Assembly (NCBI GenBank): GCA_016711205.1
Contig: JADJTM010000002.1
Span: 248,001-312,000, forward strand
Direction: 5' to 3'
Origin: Micropruina sp.
GTDB lineage: Bacteria; Actinomycetota; Actinomycetes; Propionibacteriales; Propionibacteriaceae
Length of the DNA stretch: 64,000 bases
Below are positions 1-9,020 of the stretch, piece by piece (position 1 is the stretch's first letter; each line of letters starts with the position of its first letter). The notes beneath the pieces are model-generated. The model did not search any database, was not told the DNA's origin, and was given only the letters and a program-made list of their open reading frames with translations. Position numbers and translations under genes: made by a program.

Positions 1-2514
1 ACGCAGGTTGCTCAACTGGCCACCCGGGATCTCGTGCAGGTAGACCCGTCCGGTCGGGCCGGGCAGCCCCGACTCGAACGGCGCGTACAGCAGCCGGACG
101 GCTTCGAAGTACGGCTCCAGGTCGGTGGCCGCCGTCAACGACAGCCCGGTGGCCCGCTCGGTGTCATCCGTGGCGGCGATCAACGCCGACATCGAAACCT
201 GGGACGTGGTGCCCGCCCAGGCCGCCGAAGCGACGTCCACGGCGTCGACGCCCGCCCCGATCGCCGCGAGCAGGGTGCCCAGCTGGCCGCCGGCGGTGTC
301 GTGGGTGTGCAGGTGCACGGGCAGGTCGAACCTCGAGCGCAGCGCAGTGACGAGCTTGGCCGCGGCCGGCGCCCGCAGCAGCCCGGCCATGTCCTTGATC
401 GCCAGAATGTGCGCACCGGCGGCGACCAGCTGGTCGGCGAAGCGCAGGTAGTAGTCGAGCGTGTACAGGGTCTCGGACGGGCTGGTCAGGTTGCCGGTGT
501 AGCAGATCGCGGCCTCGGCGACCCCGTGATCGGTTTCGCGCACCGCCTCGATCGCCGGCCTGATCTGGTCGATGTTGTTCAGGGCGTCGAAGATGCGAAA
601 GATGTCGCAGCCCGTCCGCGCCGCCTCGTGGACGAACGCGCGCGTCACGGCCAGCGGGTAGGGGGTGTAGCCGACCGTGTTCCGGCCGCGAAGCAGCATT
701 TGCTGGGGAATGTTCGGCATCGCCTCGGCGAACTTGGCGAGGCGGTCCCACGGATCCTCCTTGAGAAACCGCAGCGTGACGTCGTAGGTGGCCCCGCCCC
801 ACGACTCCATCGAGAACAGCCCCGGCAGCATCCGCGCGATGTAGGGCGCCACGTGCAGCAGGTCGCGGGTGCGTACCCGGGTGGCCAGCAGGCTCTGGTG
901 CGCGTCGCGGAACGTGGTGTCGGTGACCGCCACCGCGGTCTGGTCGCGCAACGCCTGCGCGAACCGCTCCGCGCCCTCCGACAGCAGCATCTGCTTCGAC
1001 CCGGACGGGGCGGGCGCGCTCAGTTCGGCCCGCGGCAGCGCCGGCAGCTTGTCGCGGGCGATCAGCGTGGTGCGCGCCTCTCCGTTGGGCTTGTTCACCG
1101 CCACCCCGGCCAGATAGCTGAGCAGCTTGGTGCCCCGATCGGCGGGCATCCGGTGGTTCATCAGCTGCGGACGCTCCTCGATGAACGAGGTGGTCGCCCG
1201 GCCGGCCAGAAAGTCGGGGTCGGTGATGACGGCTTCGAGGAACGGAATGTTCGTCGACACCCCACGAATGCGGAACTCGGTGAGCGCCCGGTAGGCGCGC
1301 CGGGCGGCCGTGGGCAGGTCGCTGCCGCGGCAGGTCAGCTTGACCAGCATCGAGTCGAAGTGGGCGCTGACCTCGGCGCCGGCGAACACCACGCCGCCGT
1401 CCAGCCGTACCCCCGCGCCGCCCGGCGTGCGGTAGACCGACAGCCGTCCGGTGTCGGGGCGGAAGCCGTTGGACGGATCCTCGGTGGTCACCCGGCACTG
1501 CATGGCCTGCCCGCGCACCTGGATGCTGTCCTGCGTCAGGCCCAGATCGGCCAGGCTCTCGCCGGCGGCGATCCGTAGCTGTGAGCTGACCAGGTCGACG
1601 TCGGTGACCTCTTCGGTGACGGTGTGCTCGACCTGAATGCGGGGGTTCATCTCGATGAACACGTAGCGTCCGTCGGCGCCCAGCAGAAACTCGACCGTGC
1701 CGGCGTTGCAGTAGTGGATGCTGCGGGCGAACTTCACCGCGTCGGCGCACATGGCGTCGCGCAGGGCGGGGTCGAGGTTGGGTGCCGGTGCCAGTTCGAC
1801 CACCTTCTGGTGCCGCCGCTGCACCGAGCAGTCACGCTCGAACAGGTGGATCACGTCGCCGTGGGTGTCGGCCAGGATCTGCACCTCGATGTGGCGTGGA
1901 CCGAGCACGGCCTGCTCCAGGTACATCCGGCTGTCGCCGAAGGCCGCCTGCGCCTCGCGCATCGCCTGGGTGATCGCCGCCGGCAGGGCGTCCGAGGTCT
2001 CGACCCGGCGCATGCCCCGTCCGCCGCCGCCCGAGACGGCCTTGACGAACACCGGAAAATCGAACTCGCGCGCCGCGGCGATCAGCACCTCAGGATCGTC
2101 CGAGGGTTCGCTGCCGCGCAGGGTCGGCAGTCCGGCGGCGTGCGCGGCGGCGATGGCGGCGGCCTTGTCGCCGGTCAGTTCGAGCACCGTGTGCGGCGGC
2201 CCGACGAACGTGATGCCGTTGTCCTCGCAGGCCTGGGCCAGGTCGGGGTTCTCGGAGAGAAAACCGTAGCCGGGGTAGATCGCGTCCGCGCCGGCCTCGA
2301 GGGCTGCGTGGATGATGCCTTCGACGTCGAGGTAGGCGCGCACCGGGTGCCCGACCTCGCCGATCTGATAGCTCTCGTCCGCCTTCAGCCGGTACTCGGC
2401 GAACCGGTCCTCGAACGGGAAGACGGCAACGGTGCCGATCCCCAGTTCGGTCGCTGCTCGAAAGGCACGGACGGCGATCTCGCCACGGTTCGCGACCAGG
2501 ATCTTGCGGAACAT
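1..2514 (-). CDS. pyc: Pyruvate carboxylase, 5' part (cut by window start)
   Basis: Biotin-dependent cytosolic enzyme that carboxylates pyruvate to oxaloacetate (anaplerosis). About 838 codons are visible and the frame runs off the left edge. The N-terminal half is a biotin carboxylase domain (start FRKILVANRGEIA, glycine-rich ATP loop GGGGRGMR at residues 162-168, EMNPRIQVEH further on). It is followed by the carboxyltransferase domain (DTTFRDAHQSLLATR, then LHTHDTAGG). The PYC_OADA tail and the biotinyl-lysine domain would lie outside the window, so the family length of about 1,130 residues cannot be checked. The order biotin carboxylase then carboxyltransferase in one chain separates it from acetyl/propionyl-CoA carboxylase alpha chains. 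Start ATG at 2512-2514 begins with the conserved family N-terminus. Confidence 0.95.
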   Translation of the reverse strand, partial: MFRKILVANRGEIAVRAFRAATELGIGTVAVFPFEDRFAEYRLKADESYQIGEVGHPVRAYLDVEGIIHAALEAGADAIYPGYGFLSENPDLAQACEDNGITFVGPPHTVLELTGDKAAAIAAAHAAGLPTLRGSEPSDDPEVLIAAAREFDFPVFVKAVSGGGGRGMRRVETSDALPAAITQAMREAQAAFGDSRMYLEQAVLGPRHIEVQILADTHGDVIHLFERDCSVQRRHQKVVELAPAPNLDPALRDAMCADAVKFARSIHYCNAGTVEFLLGADGRYVFIEMNPRIQVEHTVTEEVTDVDLVSSQLRIAAGESLADLGLTQDSIQVRGQAMQCRVTTEDPSNGFRPDTGRLSVYRTPGGAGVRLDGGVVFAGAEVSAHFDSMLVKLTCRGSDLPTAARRAYRALTEFRIRGVSTNIPFLEAVITDPDFLAGRATTSFIEERPQLMNHRMPADRGTKLLSYLAGVAVNKPNGEARTTLIARDKLPALPRAELSAPAPSGSKQMLLSEGAERFAQALRDQTAVAVTDTTFRDAHQSLLATRVRTRDLLHVAPYIARMLPGLFSMESWGGATYDVTLRFLKEDPWDRLAKFAEAMPNIPQQMLLRGRNTVGYTPYPLAVTRAFVHEAARTGCDIFRIFDALNNIDQIRPAIEAVRETDHGVAEAAICYTGNLTSPSETLYTLDYYLRFADQLVAAGAHILAIKDMAGLLRAPAAAKLVTALRSRFDLPVHLHTHDTAGGQLGTLLAAIGAGVDAVDVASAAWAGTTSQVSMSALIAATDDTERATGLSLTAATDLEPYFEAVRLLYAPFESGLPGPTGRVYLHEIPGGQLSNLR

Positions 2515-2680
2515 GGTTCTCCTCACAGCGTTGTCGGACGCAGCACAGCGGGGCAGGCGTCCCCGTTCGTCCACACCGTCTGGCCGAAAGCCTGACACAA
2601 ACCATCGGACGGGGGAACGCGTTCGGCCACTCCGGCGACGGGGGCCCCGGCCGCTCGCAGCGGCCTGACAGACTGTGCCG

Positions 2681-3484
2681 ATGCACCCGCTGCGGCCGAG
2701 CCCCGACGAAACGGCGATCGGCTCGCGCGACCTGACCCGGTGGTACAGCCGGCCGGGACGCTGGCTGAGCCGCCTCTTCGGGGCGCTGGCCGACCGGCTG
2801 CGCAACGTCGACCTGGCCGCGCTGCTGCTGATCGCCGTGGCGATGGTGCTGGCGGTCGCTGCCACGATGCTGGCCGGCGAGATCTACGAGGCGGTGTCGT
2901 CCGGGCACGGCATCAGCCTGCTGGACGAGCCGGTGCTGCAGTGGATGGTCGAGGCCCGGACCCCCGGCTTCACCGCGTTCGTCGCGGTGTTCAGCAACTC
3001 GGGTGGCACCCTGTGGATGACGATCATCACCAGCGCCGCGGTGACGGTCGTGTGCTGGCGCTGGAAGCGTTGGACGCCGCTGGTGCTGATGCTGATCGCG
3101 GTGTCGGGATCATTGGCCATGACGGTGGCCGGCAAGCGGATCACCGACCGGACGCGGCCGCCGCAGGCGCTGGCGGTGCCGCCGTATGAGACCTCCGCCT
3201 CGTTCCCGTCCGGCCACTCGCTGAACTCGATCGTGATCGCCGGCATGTTCTGTTACCTGCTGGTGTCACACCTGACCAGCACGCTCGCCCGCGCGGCCAC
3301 GATCACCATCGGCGTGCTCTACGCGGTGGCGATGGGCCTCTCGCGGGTCTACCTCGGCCACCACTGGCTGACCGACGTGCTCGCGGCCTGGTGCCTGGGC
3401 ATCGCCTGGTTAACCGTGGTGATCACCGCGCACCGGCTGTGGCTGACCCAGCATGAGGACCACAGCCTGCGGCCTGATCGGTAA
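2681..3484 (+). CDS. PAP2-family membrane phosphatase
   Basis: Integral membrane lipid phosphatase of the PAP2 superfamily (phosphatidate, undecaprenyl-diphosphate or similar lipid phosphate). All three signature motifs are present: K-x6-RP (KRITDRTRP, about residues 152-160), PSGH (176-179) and SRVYLGHHWLTD (221-232) with the catalytic histidines. Five or six hydrophobic segments flank them. The ATG at 2681 is chosen over the in-frame GTG at 2675: no Shine-Dalgarno sequence is present, but a CAGACT hexamer ends six bases before this ATG, the leaderless geometry repeated elsewhere in the window. Substrate cannot be told from sequence. It converges on the lipase gene to its right. Confidence 0.85.
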   Translation: MHPLRPSPDETAIGSRDLTRWYSRPGRWLSRLFGALADRLRNVDLAALLLIAVAMVLAVAATMLAGEIYEAVSSGHGISLLDEPVLQWMVEARTPGFTAFVAVFSNSGGTLWMTIITSAAVTVVCWRWKRWTPLVLMLIAVSGSLAMTVAGKRITDRTRPPQALAVPPYETSASFPSGHSLNSIVIAGMFCYLLVSHLTSTLARAATITIGVLYAVAMGLSRVYLGHHWLTDVLAAWCLGIAWLTVVITAHRLWLTQHEDHSLRPDR

Positions 3485-3511
3485 TTGGGGACGGTTCCGC
3501 ATTCCTGCTCA
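3485..3511. repeat. Partial REP-like repeat (GGGGACGGTTCC family)
   Basis: Between two convergent genes lies GGGGACGGTTCC followed by ATTCCTGCTCA, the right half of the hairpin repeat found complete at 36744, 36994 and 37328. The left arm is missing. Confidence 0.6.
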
Positions 3512-3523
3512 CTCGCCCCAAGC

Positions 3524-4372
3524 TCAGTCCCACAGCCGGCCGATCTCGGCGGCGACGGCGCGGCCCTGGCGCCGTCCGGCCTCGCGGGCGGCGGGCAGCG
3601 CGGACGCGGTCAGCACCTGAGCTTCGGTGTTCGGGGATTGCGCCAGCACCACCTCGGCACCCTCGGCCCGCAGCTTGTCGACCTGGTGCTCGGGGCGCCG
3701 GACGACCCGCGCCGAACGCCACTGCGGCGCGAGCACCAGCACCCGTGCGCACCCGGTGGCCAGGTCGGCGTTGGCCGGGGAGCGCAGCCCGCCGTCCAGA
3801 TAGTGCCGGTCCTCGATCCGCACCGGCGGCAAAACTCCCGGCATCGCACAGCTGGCCGCCACCGCCCGCGCGAGCGGAACCTCCGAGCGGGCGGTGAAGT
3901 AGGCCGGACGTCCCGAGCCGGCGTCCACCGCCACCACGATCAGGGACGCCGGCCACGCGTCGGTTCCGATCGCCCCCTGCACCAGCCGGACGAAGTCGGG
4001 TTCCGGCAGGCTGGTCGCCCGCGCCGCATGCCGTCCGAGCCACTGCAGCGCATGCCGCCGGCTGGGCCACACCTGCGCCGCGCCCAGCCGGGCCACCGCC
4101 GCCGGACGCAGCCGCACCCCGTCCAGCTGCGCCGTGAAATCTCGCAGACCCGCAACCCGGCCACCGCTCAACAGCCTCGCCGCCAACAGGGCGCCCGCGG
4201 ACGTGCCGACCACCCGGTCCGCCGTGGCCAACACCTGCGGCAGCTCGTCCAGCACCCCGCCGAGCCAGGCGATGCCGGTCAGTCCGCCCCCGCCCAGCAC
4301 GACGCAACTGCCGGCCAGGTCCGGTGACCCGGCCGCCGGCCGGGACGGCTCAGGTGATGCGCTGCCAGACAA
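3524..4372 (-). CDS. Patatin-like phospholipase family protein
   Basis: Predicted acyl hydrolase of the patatin family, 282 residues. It has the oxyanion glycine stretch GGGGLTG (27-33), the nucleophile elbow GTSAG with Ser58, and the DGG motif with the catalytic Asp at about 193, so the Ser-Asp dyad is complete. No signal peptide is visible, which suggests a cytoplasmic enzyme. Its start lies inside the 3' end of the upstream gene (23-base overlap), so the two are probably translationally coupled and co-transcribed. Lipid substrate is not deducible. Confidence 0.85.
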   Translation of the reverse strand: MSGSASPEPSRPAAGSPDLAGSCVVLGGGGLTGIAWLGGVLDELPQVLATADRVVGTSAGALLAARLLSGGRVAGLRDFTAQLDGVRLRPAAVARLGAAQVWPSRRHALQWLGRHAARATSLPEPDFVRLVQGAIGTDAWPASLIVVAVDAGSGRPAYFTARSEVPLARAVAASCAMPGVLPPVRIEDRHYLDGGLRSPANADLATGCARVLVLAPQWRSARVVRRPEHQVDKLRAEGAEVVLAQSPNTEAQVLTASALPAAREAGRRQGRAVAAEIGRLWD

Positions 4373-5417
4373 CCGCGACCTTGGGATCGGTGACCGTCAG
4401 CATGTAACGCACGTCGACGGAGTTGGTCTGGTCGACCATGTACGTCTCACCGTTCTGGGTGAGCGTGCAACGGAACCGGAAGGTGAGCGTGGCGGCGCCC
4501 CGGGCCTGCGTCGGATCGTTCACGTCCAGGGTGTAGGTGGCGTTCTTCCAGGGATCACCGACCAGGTTCCACCGGATCGTCTTGGCGTTCACCTTCTGCC
4601 CCACCGACACGGTCACGCTGTTGGGGCAGCCCTTCGGCGCCGGGTCGCGCTGCTTCATGCAGGCCGCAACGGCGTTCGCGGCGATGCGGTTCGCCGTCTT
4701 CACCCCGGTGTCGGTCAGGGTCGGCTGCAGGCCCGCCCGAACGTCCTCGCCCACGGCCGCCACCACCACGCGCGCGCCCTTGAGCGTGATCTCGGGCACC
4801 TTCTCGCCGAAGGTGTAGACGCCGGGGAAGACCTCGAGGTGGGACGGGTTGGTCAGGGTTGCGCCGTTCAGCGTCGCGCCCAGTGCGGACGGTAGCGTGC
4901 CCGGGTCGATCGTCGAAGTGACCTGGCCCAGCCGCCAGCCCTGCTCGGTCGAGTTGACCGAGAAGGTGATGGTGGCCGGCTGGTCGCCGAAGGTCACCGC
5001 GGCCGGCACCTGCACCGGGCCGCCGCCCGGCACCTCGGGCACGTTCACGATCGCCAGCGGTGCCTCTTCGTGCGACACGTCCAGCACCTCACGGGTCAAC
5101 AGGCTGGTGTCGGTGGGCACGGTGGCGGCGTAGCGCAGCGCGCGCTCCGCGTCGCCCGCGGCCAGCGCCTGCAGAAAGCCGGTCACCGCCTGCTGGGGCG
5201 TGGCCGCGGCCACGGCGTCCGGCGCGGGCTGCGGACGCACCGCCCACGCGATGCCGCCCACCAGGGCCGAAATGGCGAGCACGGCGGCCGCGATCCACAG
5301 CCGGCGCGGTCGCCGCAGCGCCGGGGTACCCGGCTGCACCGGGTCGCCGGCCTGAACCGGGTCGTTCGCAGCGGCCGGTTCGACGGGCCGTTCGCGCTCG
5401 GGTTGCTGAGAAGTCAC
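4350..5417 (-). CDS. Membrane-anchored protein of unknown function
   Basis: I do not recognise this 355-residue protein. Residues 1-38 are charged and Pro-rich, 40-60 form one transmembrane helix, and the rest is probably extracytoplasmic, with two cysteines near 256 and 267 that could form a disulfide. After the helix comes a short Ala-rich region (about 70-110, QAVTGFLQALAAGDAERALRYA) resembling DUF4878/NTF2-like lumazine-binding lipoprotein domains. The start is GTG at 5415-5417; a TAACCT hexamer ends six bases upstream, which fits leaderless transcription. It overlaps the patatin-like gene downstream and is divergent from the transglutaminase operon. Confidence 0.7.
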   Translation of the reverse strand: MTSQQPERERPVEPAAANDPVQAGDPVQPGTPALRRPRRLWIAAAVLAISALVGGIAWAVRPQPAPDAVAAATPQQAVTGFLQALAAGDAERALRYAATVPTDTSLLTREVLDVSHEEAPLAIVNVPEVPGGGPVQVPAAVTFGDQPATITFSVNSTEQGWRLGQVTSTIDPGTLPSALGATLNGATLTNPSHLEVFPGVYTFGEKVPEITLKGARVVVAAVGEDVRAGLQPTLTDTGVKTANRIAANAVAACMKQRDPAPKGCPNSVTVSVGQKVNAKTIRWNLVGDPWKNATYTLDVNDPTQARGAATLTFRFRCTLTQNGETYMVDQTNSVDVRYMLTVTDPKVAVVWQRIT

Positions 5418-5524
5418 CCGGCTAGGTTAATGGTGTTCACGAGTACTTCGCCGTCACGTTTCAGTGAGGTTTCGGTGCTGTGCATCGAGTGCTCAACCAC
5501 CGGCGGGCCGCTACATTGCCAGGA

Positions 5525-8500
5525 GTGACGATCCGGGTAGCCCTCGAACACCGCACCACCTACACCTTCTCAGAGCCGGTGGAGGTGTTTCCGCACACCG
5601 TCCGGCTGCGACCGGCGCCGCACTCGCGCACGCCGATCGCCGCGTACTCGCTCACCGTGAGCCCCCGCAACCACTTCATCAACTGGCAGCAGGACCCCTT
5701 CGGCAACTACCTGGCCAGGCTGGTGTTCCCCGAACCCGTCAAAGAGCTCGACATCACCGTCGACGTGGTCGCCGACATGACGGTGATCAACCCGTTCGAC
5801 TTCTTTCTCGAGCCCTACGCCGAGCGCTTCCCCTTCAGCTACCCGCCCGCGCTGCGCGCCGACCTCGAGCCCTACCTGCGGCGCGTGGACGAGGGGGGCG
5901 CCGGCGGCCCCGGTCCGCTGGTGCAGCAGTGGGTGCAGCAGCACATCACCGATCGGTACGCGGCGCTCACCGGCGACGCGCGGCCGCGCATGGTCGACTT
6001 TCTGGTTGCGGTCAACACCGCGCTGCAGCACGACATCGCCTACACCGTGCGCATGGAACCGGGCGTGCAGACCCCCGACAGCACGCTGGCCAAAGCACTC
6101 GGCTCGTGCCGCGACTCGGCCTGGCTGCTGGTGTCGGTGCTGCGCGAGGCGGGCCTGGCCGCCCGGTTCGTCTCCGGCTACCTGGTGCAGCTCACCTCCG
6201 ACGTCGAGGCGCTGGACGGTCCGTCCGGCCCCACCGAGGACTTCACCGACCTGCACGCCTGGGCCGAGGTGTTCGTGCCCGGCGCCGGCTGGATCGGCCT
6301 CGATCCCACGTCCGGCCTGTTCGCCGGCGAGGGTCACATTCCCCTCTCGGCGACGCCGCACCCGTCCTCGGCGGCACCGATCAGCGGCTCCACCGCACCA
6401 GTCGCGGTGACCATGCACTTCGCCAACACCGTGACCCGGGTGCACGAGGACCCCCGGGTCACCAGGCCGTACTCCGATGCGCAGTGGACGGCCGTGGACG
6501 CCCTGGGCGAGCGCGTGGACGAACTGCTGGCCGCCGGCGATGTGCGGCTGACCATGGGCGGCGAGCCCACCTTCGTCTCCGCCGACGACACCGCCACCCC
6601 GCAGTGGGAGGGCGCCGCCGACGGCCCGGAGAAGCGGGCCCTGGCCCAGGCGCTGGCGGCCCGGCTGGAGCGACACTGGTCGCGGGGCGGGGTCGTCCAT
6701 CACGGGCAGGGCAAGTGGTATCCGGGCGAGGACCTGCCGCGGTGGAACATCGCGATCACCTGGCGGCCGGACGGCATCGCGATCTGGGACGACCGCTCGC
6801 TGCTGGCCAACCCCTGGGACGCTCCGGTGGTCGAACCCGGGTCGAGGGCGGCGCAACGGGCGGCCCGTGATCTCGCGGTCTACATCTCCGGCGGCCTGGG
6901 GGTGCCCTCGGCGCACGTGCTGCCGGCGTTCGAGGATCCGCTGGTGGAGCTGATCTCCGAGGCGCAGCGGCCCGAGGGCGAGCTGCGTCCGGAGGACCTG
7001 GATCCCGACGATCCCGCCCTGGCCGACGAGCTCACCCGAGCCGCCACGGTGGCCGAGATCGACGCCAGACGCGGGGCACCGAAGGGCTGGGTGATTCCGC
7101 TCTTCCGGCTGGTGGACGAGGGCCGCTGGGGCACCGCTCGCTGGCGTCCGCGCCGCACGCAGCTGTTCCTGACGCCCGGCTCGTCTCCGCTCGGTTTCCG
7201 GCTGCCGCTGTCGTCGCTGGCCTGGGGCGAGGCGCCCGACGAGATCGAACGCTCCGCGCTGGAGATGACCGGCCTGCTGCCGATCATCATCGACGGCGAG
7301 TCGCCGCCCGCGATCGTCCAGCCGATCGAGGACGCCCCGCGCACCGCCGTGGCCATCGAGGAGCGCGGCGGGCACCTGTACGTGTTCCTGCCGCCGCTGA
7401 CCAAACTCGAGGACGCCCTCGAACTGCTCAGCGTGGTCGAGAACGCCGCCGGTGCCGTCGAGTTGCCGGTGGTGCTCGAGGGCTACCCGCTGCCCTTCGA
7501 CCTGCGCACCAAGACGCTGTCGGTCACCCCCGACCCGGGCGTGATCGAGGTCAACACCCAGCCCACCGTGAACTGGGCCGAGCAGCGTGAGCTCACCCTG
7601 TCGCTCTACGACGACGCCCGGCAGACCCGGCTGGCCACCGAGAAGTTCGACCTGGACGGCACCCACACCGGCACCGGCGGCGGCAACCACTTCACCCTGG
7701 GCGGCGCCACCCCGGCCGATTCGCCGCTGCTGCGCCGGCCCGATCTGCTGCGCTCGCTGCTCACCTACTGGCAGCATCATCCGGCCTTGTCGTACGTGTT
7801 TTCGGGACGGTTCATCGGCCCCACCTCGCAGGCACCACGGGTGGACGAGGGTCGCCACGAGACCCTGTACGAGCTCGAGATCGCCTTCGCCGAACTCGAC
7901 CGGGTGACCGCCGACGCCGAGGCGTTCCGGCCGCCGGAGGGCAGCGAGCTGCCGGCACTGCCCTGGAACACCGACCGGTTGTTGCGGCACCTGCTCACCG
8001 ACCTGACCGGCAACACCCACCGTTCCGAGTTCTGCATCGACAAGCTGTTCTCCCCCGATTCGCAGCGCGGACGGCTCGGGCTGCTCGAGCTGCGCGGCTT
8101 CGAGATGCCGCCACACGCCCGGATGGCGCTCGTCCAGGCGCTGCTGGTGCGCTGCCTGGTGGCGCGGTTCTGGGAGCGTCCCTACCGGGGCCGGCTGATC
8201 CGCTGGGGCACCCGGCTGCACGACCGCTTTCTGCTGCCCGCGTTCGCCGCGGCCGACCTGCGCGAGGTGGTCGGCGACATCAACGACTGGCTGGCGACGG
8301 CGGCTCCGGGCGCGCGGTTCGACCCGGCCTGGCTCGATCCGTTCCTGGAGTTCCGCTTTCCGCGGCTCGGCGAGAGCGAGGTGGCGGGCGTCCGGCTGGA
8401 GCTGCGGCAGGCCATCGAGCCGTGGCACGTGCTGGGTGAGGAGGCCACCGCCACCGGAACTGCTCGCTACGTGGACTCGTCGGTCGAACGGGTGCAGATC

Positions 8501-8986
8501 GCCGCGTCCGGGCTGATCGAGGGCCGGCACGTGCTCACCTGCAACGGGGTGCCGGTGCCGTTGACCGCCGTCGAACACGGCGGTTGGGGCACCGCGCTGG
8601 GCTCGGACGACGCGCCGGCCACCACCGGCATGTTCGTCGGCGGCGTCCGCTACCGGGCATGGGCGCCCTGGTCGGCGCTGCACCCCACCATGGGCGTGCA
8701 CACGCCGCTGGTGTTCGACCTGGTCGACACCTGGAACAACCGCTCCCTGGGCGGCTTCACCTACCACGTGGTGCATCCGGGCGGCCGCAACTACGACACC
8801 TATCCGGTCAACGCCGTCGAGGCCGAATCGCGCCGGGCGTCCCGGTTCAGCGAACAGGGGCACAGTCCCGGCCCGATCGACGTCGGCGGCTGGCCCCCGG
8901 CCGAGGCGGTGTTCGCGCCGATGGGCACCGAATACCCCTGCACGCTCGACCTGCGCCGCTACTCCCCCGGCCACGTGAACGACTGA
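5525..8986 (+). CDS. Transglutaminase family protein with DUF2126 domain
   Basis: Large protein (1,153 residues) with a bacterial transglutaminase N-terminal domain (about 1-85), a transglutaminase/protease core (about 150-270) and a long DUF2126 region to the C-terminus. The papain-like triad is readable: Cys195 in GSCRDSAW, His244 in DLHAW and Asp260 in GLDPTSG. It may act as a peptidase or acyl-transferase rather than a true transglutaminase. The GTG at 5525 is chosen because homologues begin TIRVALEHRTTYTF; a TACATT hexamer lies seven bases upstream. First gene of the operon with the ATP-grasp/alpha-E and second transglutaminase genes. This gene set is conserved in many bacteria and was predicted computationally to build or process a peptide-like product; no product is known. 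Confidence 0.92.
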   Translation: MTIRVALEHRTTYTFSEPVEVFPHTVRLRPAPHSRTPIAAYSLTVSPRNHFINWQQDPFGNYLARLVFPEPVKELDITVDVVADMTVINPFDFFLEPYAERFPFSYPPALRADLEPYLRRVDEGGAGGPGPLVQQWVQQHITDRYAALTGDARPRMVDFLVAVNTALQHDIAYTVRMEPGVQTPDSTLAKALGSCRDSAWLLVSVLREAGLAARFVSGYLVQLTSDVEALDGPSGPTEDFTDLHAWAEVFVPGAGWIGLDPTSGLFAGEGHIPLSATPHPSSAAPISGSTAPVAVTMHFANTVTRVHEDPRVTRPYSDAQWTAVDALGERVDELLAAGDVRLTMGGEPTFVSADDTATPQWEGAADGPEKRALAQALAARLERHWSRGGVVHHGQGKWYPGEDLPRWNIAITWRPDGIAIWDDRSLLANPWDAPVVEPGSRAAQRAARDLAVYISGGLGVPSAHVLPAFEDPLVELISEAQRPEGELRPEDLDPDDPALADELTRAATVAEIDARRGAPKGWVIPLFRLVDEGRWGTARWRPRRTQLFLTPGSSPLGFRLPLSSLAWGEAPDEIERSALEMTGLLPIIIDGESPPAIVQPIEDAPRTAVAIEERGGHLYVFLPPLTKLEDALELLSVVENAAGAVELPVVLEGYPLPFDLRTKTLSVTPDPGVIEVNTQPTVNWAEQRELTLSLYDDARQTRLATEKFDLDGTHTGTGGGNHFTLGGATPADSPLLRRPDLLRSLLTYWQHHPALSYVFSGRFIGPTSQAPRVDEGRHETLYELEIAFAELDRVTADAEAFRPPEGSELPALPWNTDRLLRHLLTDLTGNTHRSEFCIDKLFSPDSQRGRLGLLELRGFEMPPHARMALVQALLVRCLVARFWERPYRGRLIRWGTRLHDRFLLPAFAAADLREVVGDINDWLATAAPGARFDPAWLDPFLEFRFPRLGESEVAGVRLELRQAIEPWHVLGEEATATGTARYVDSSVERVQIAASGLIEGRHVLTCNGVPVPLTAVEHGGWGTALGSDDAPATTGMFVGGVRYRAWAPWSALHPTMGVHTPLVFDLVDTWNNRSLGGFTYHVVHPGGRNYDTYPVNAVEAESRRASRFSEQGHSPGPIDVGGWPPAEAVFAPMGTEYPCTLDLRRYSPGHVND

Positions 8987-9020
8987 CGATCGAGCAGCAC
9001 AAACCCCGTAAGGTGGCGCC

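Noticed and set aside
164..1750. Long Arg-rich minus-strand frame in the first 2 kb
   Set aside because: It is an out-of-frame shadow of pyruvate carboxylase, whose true frame runs off the left edge and shows all domain motifs.
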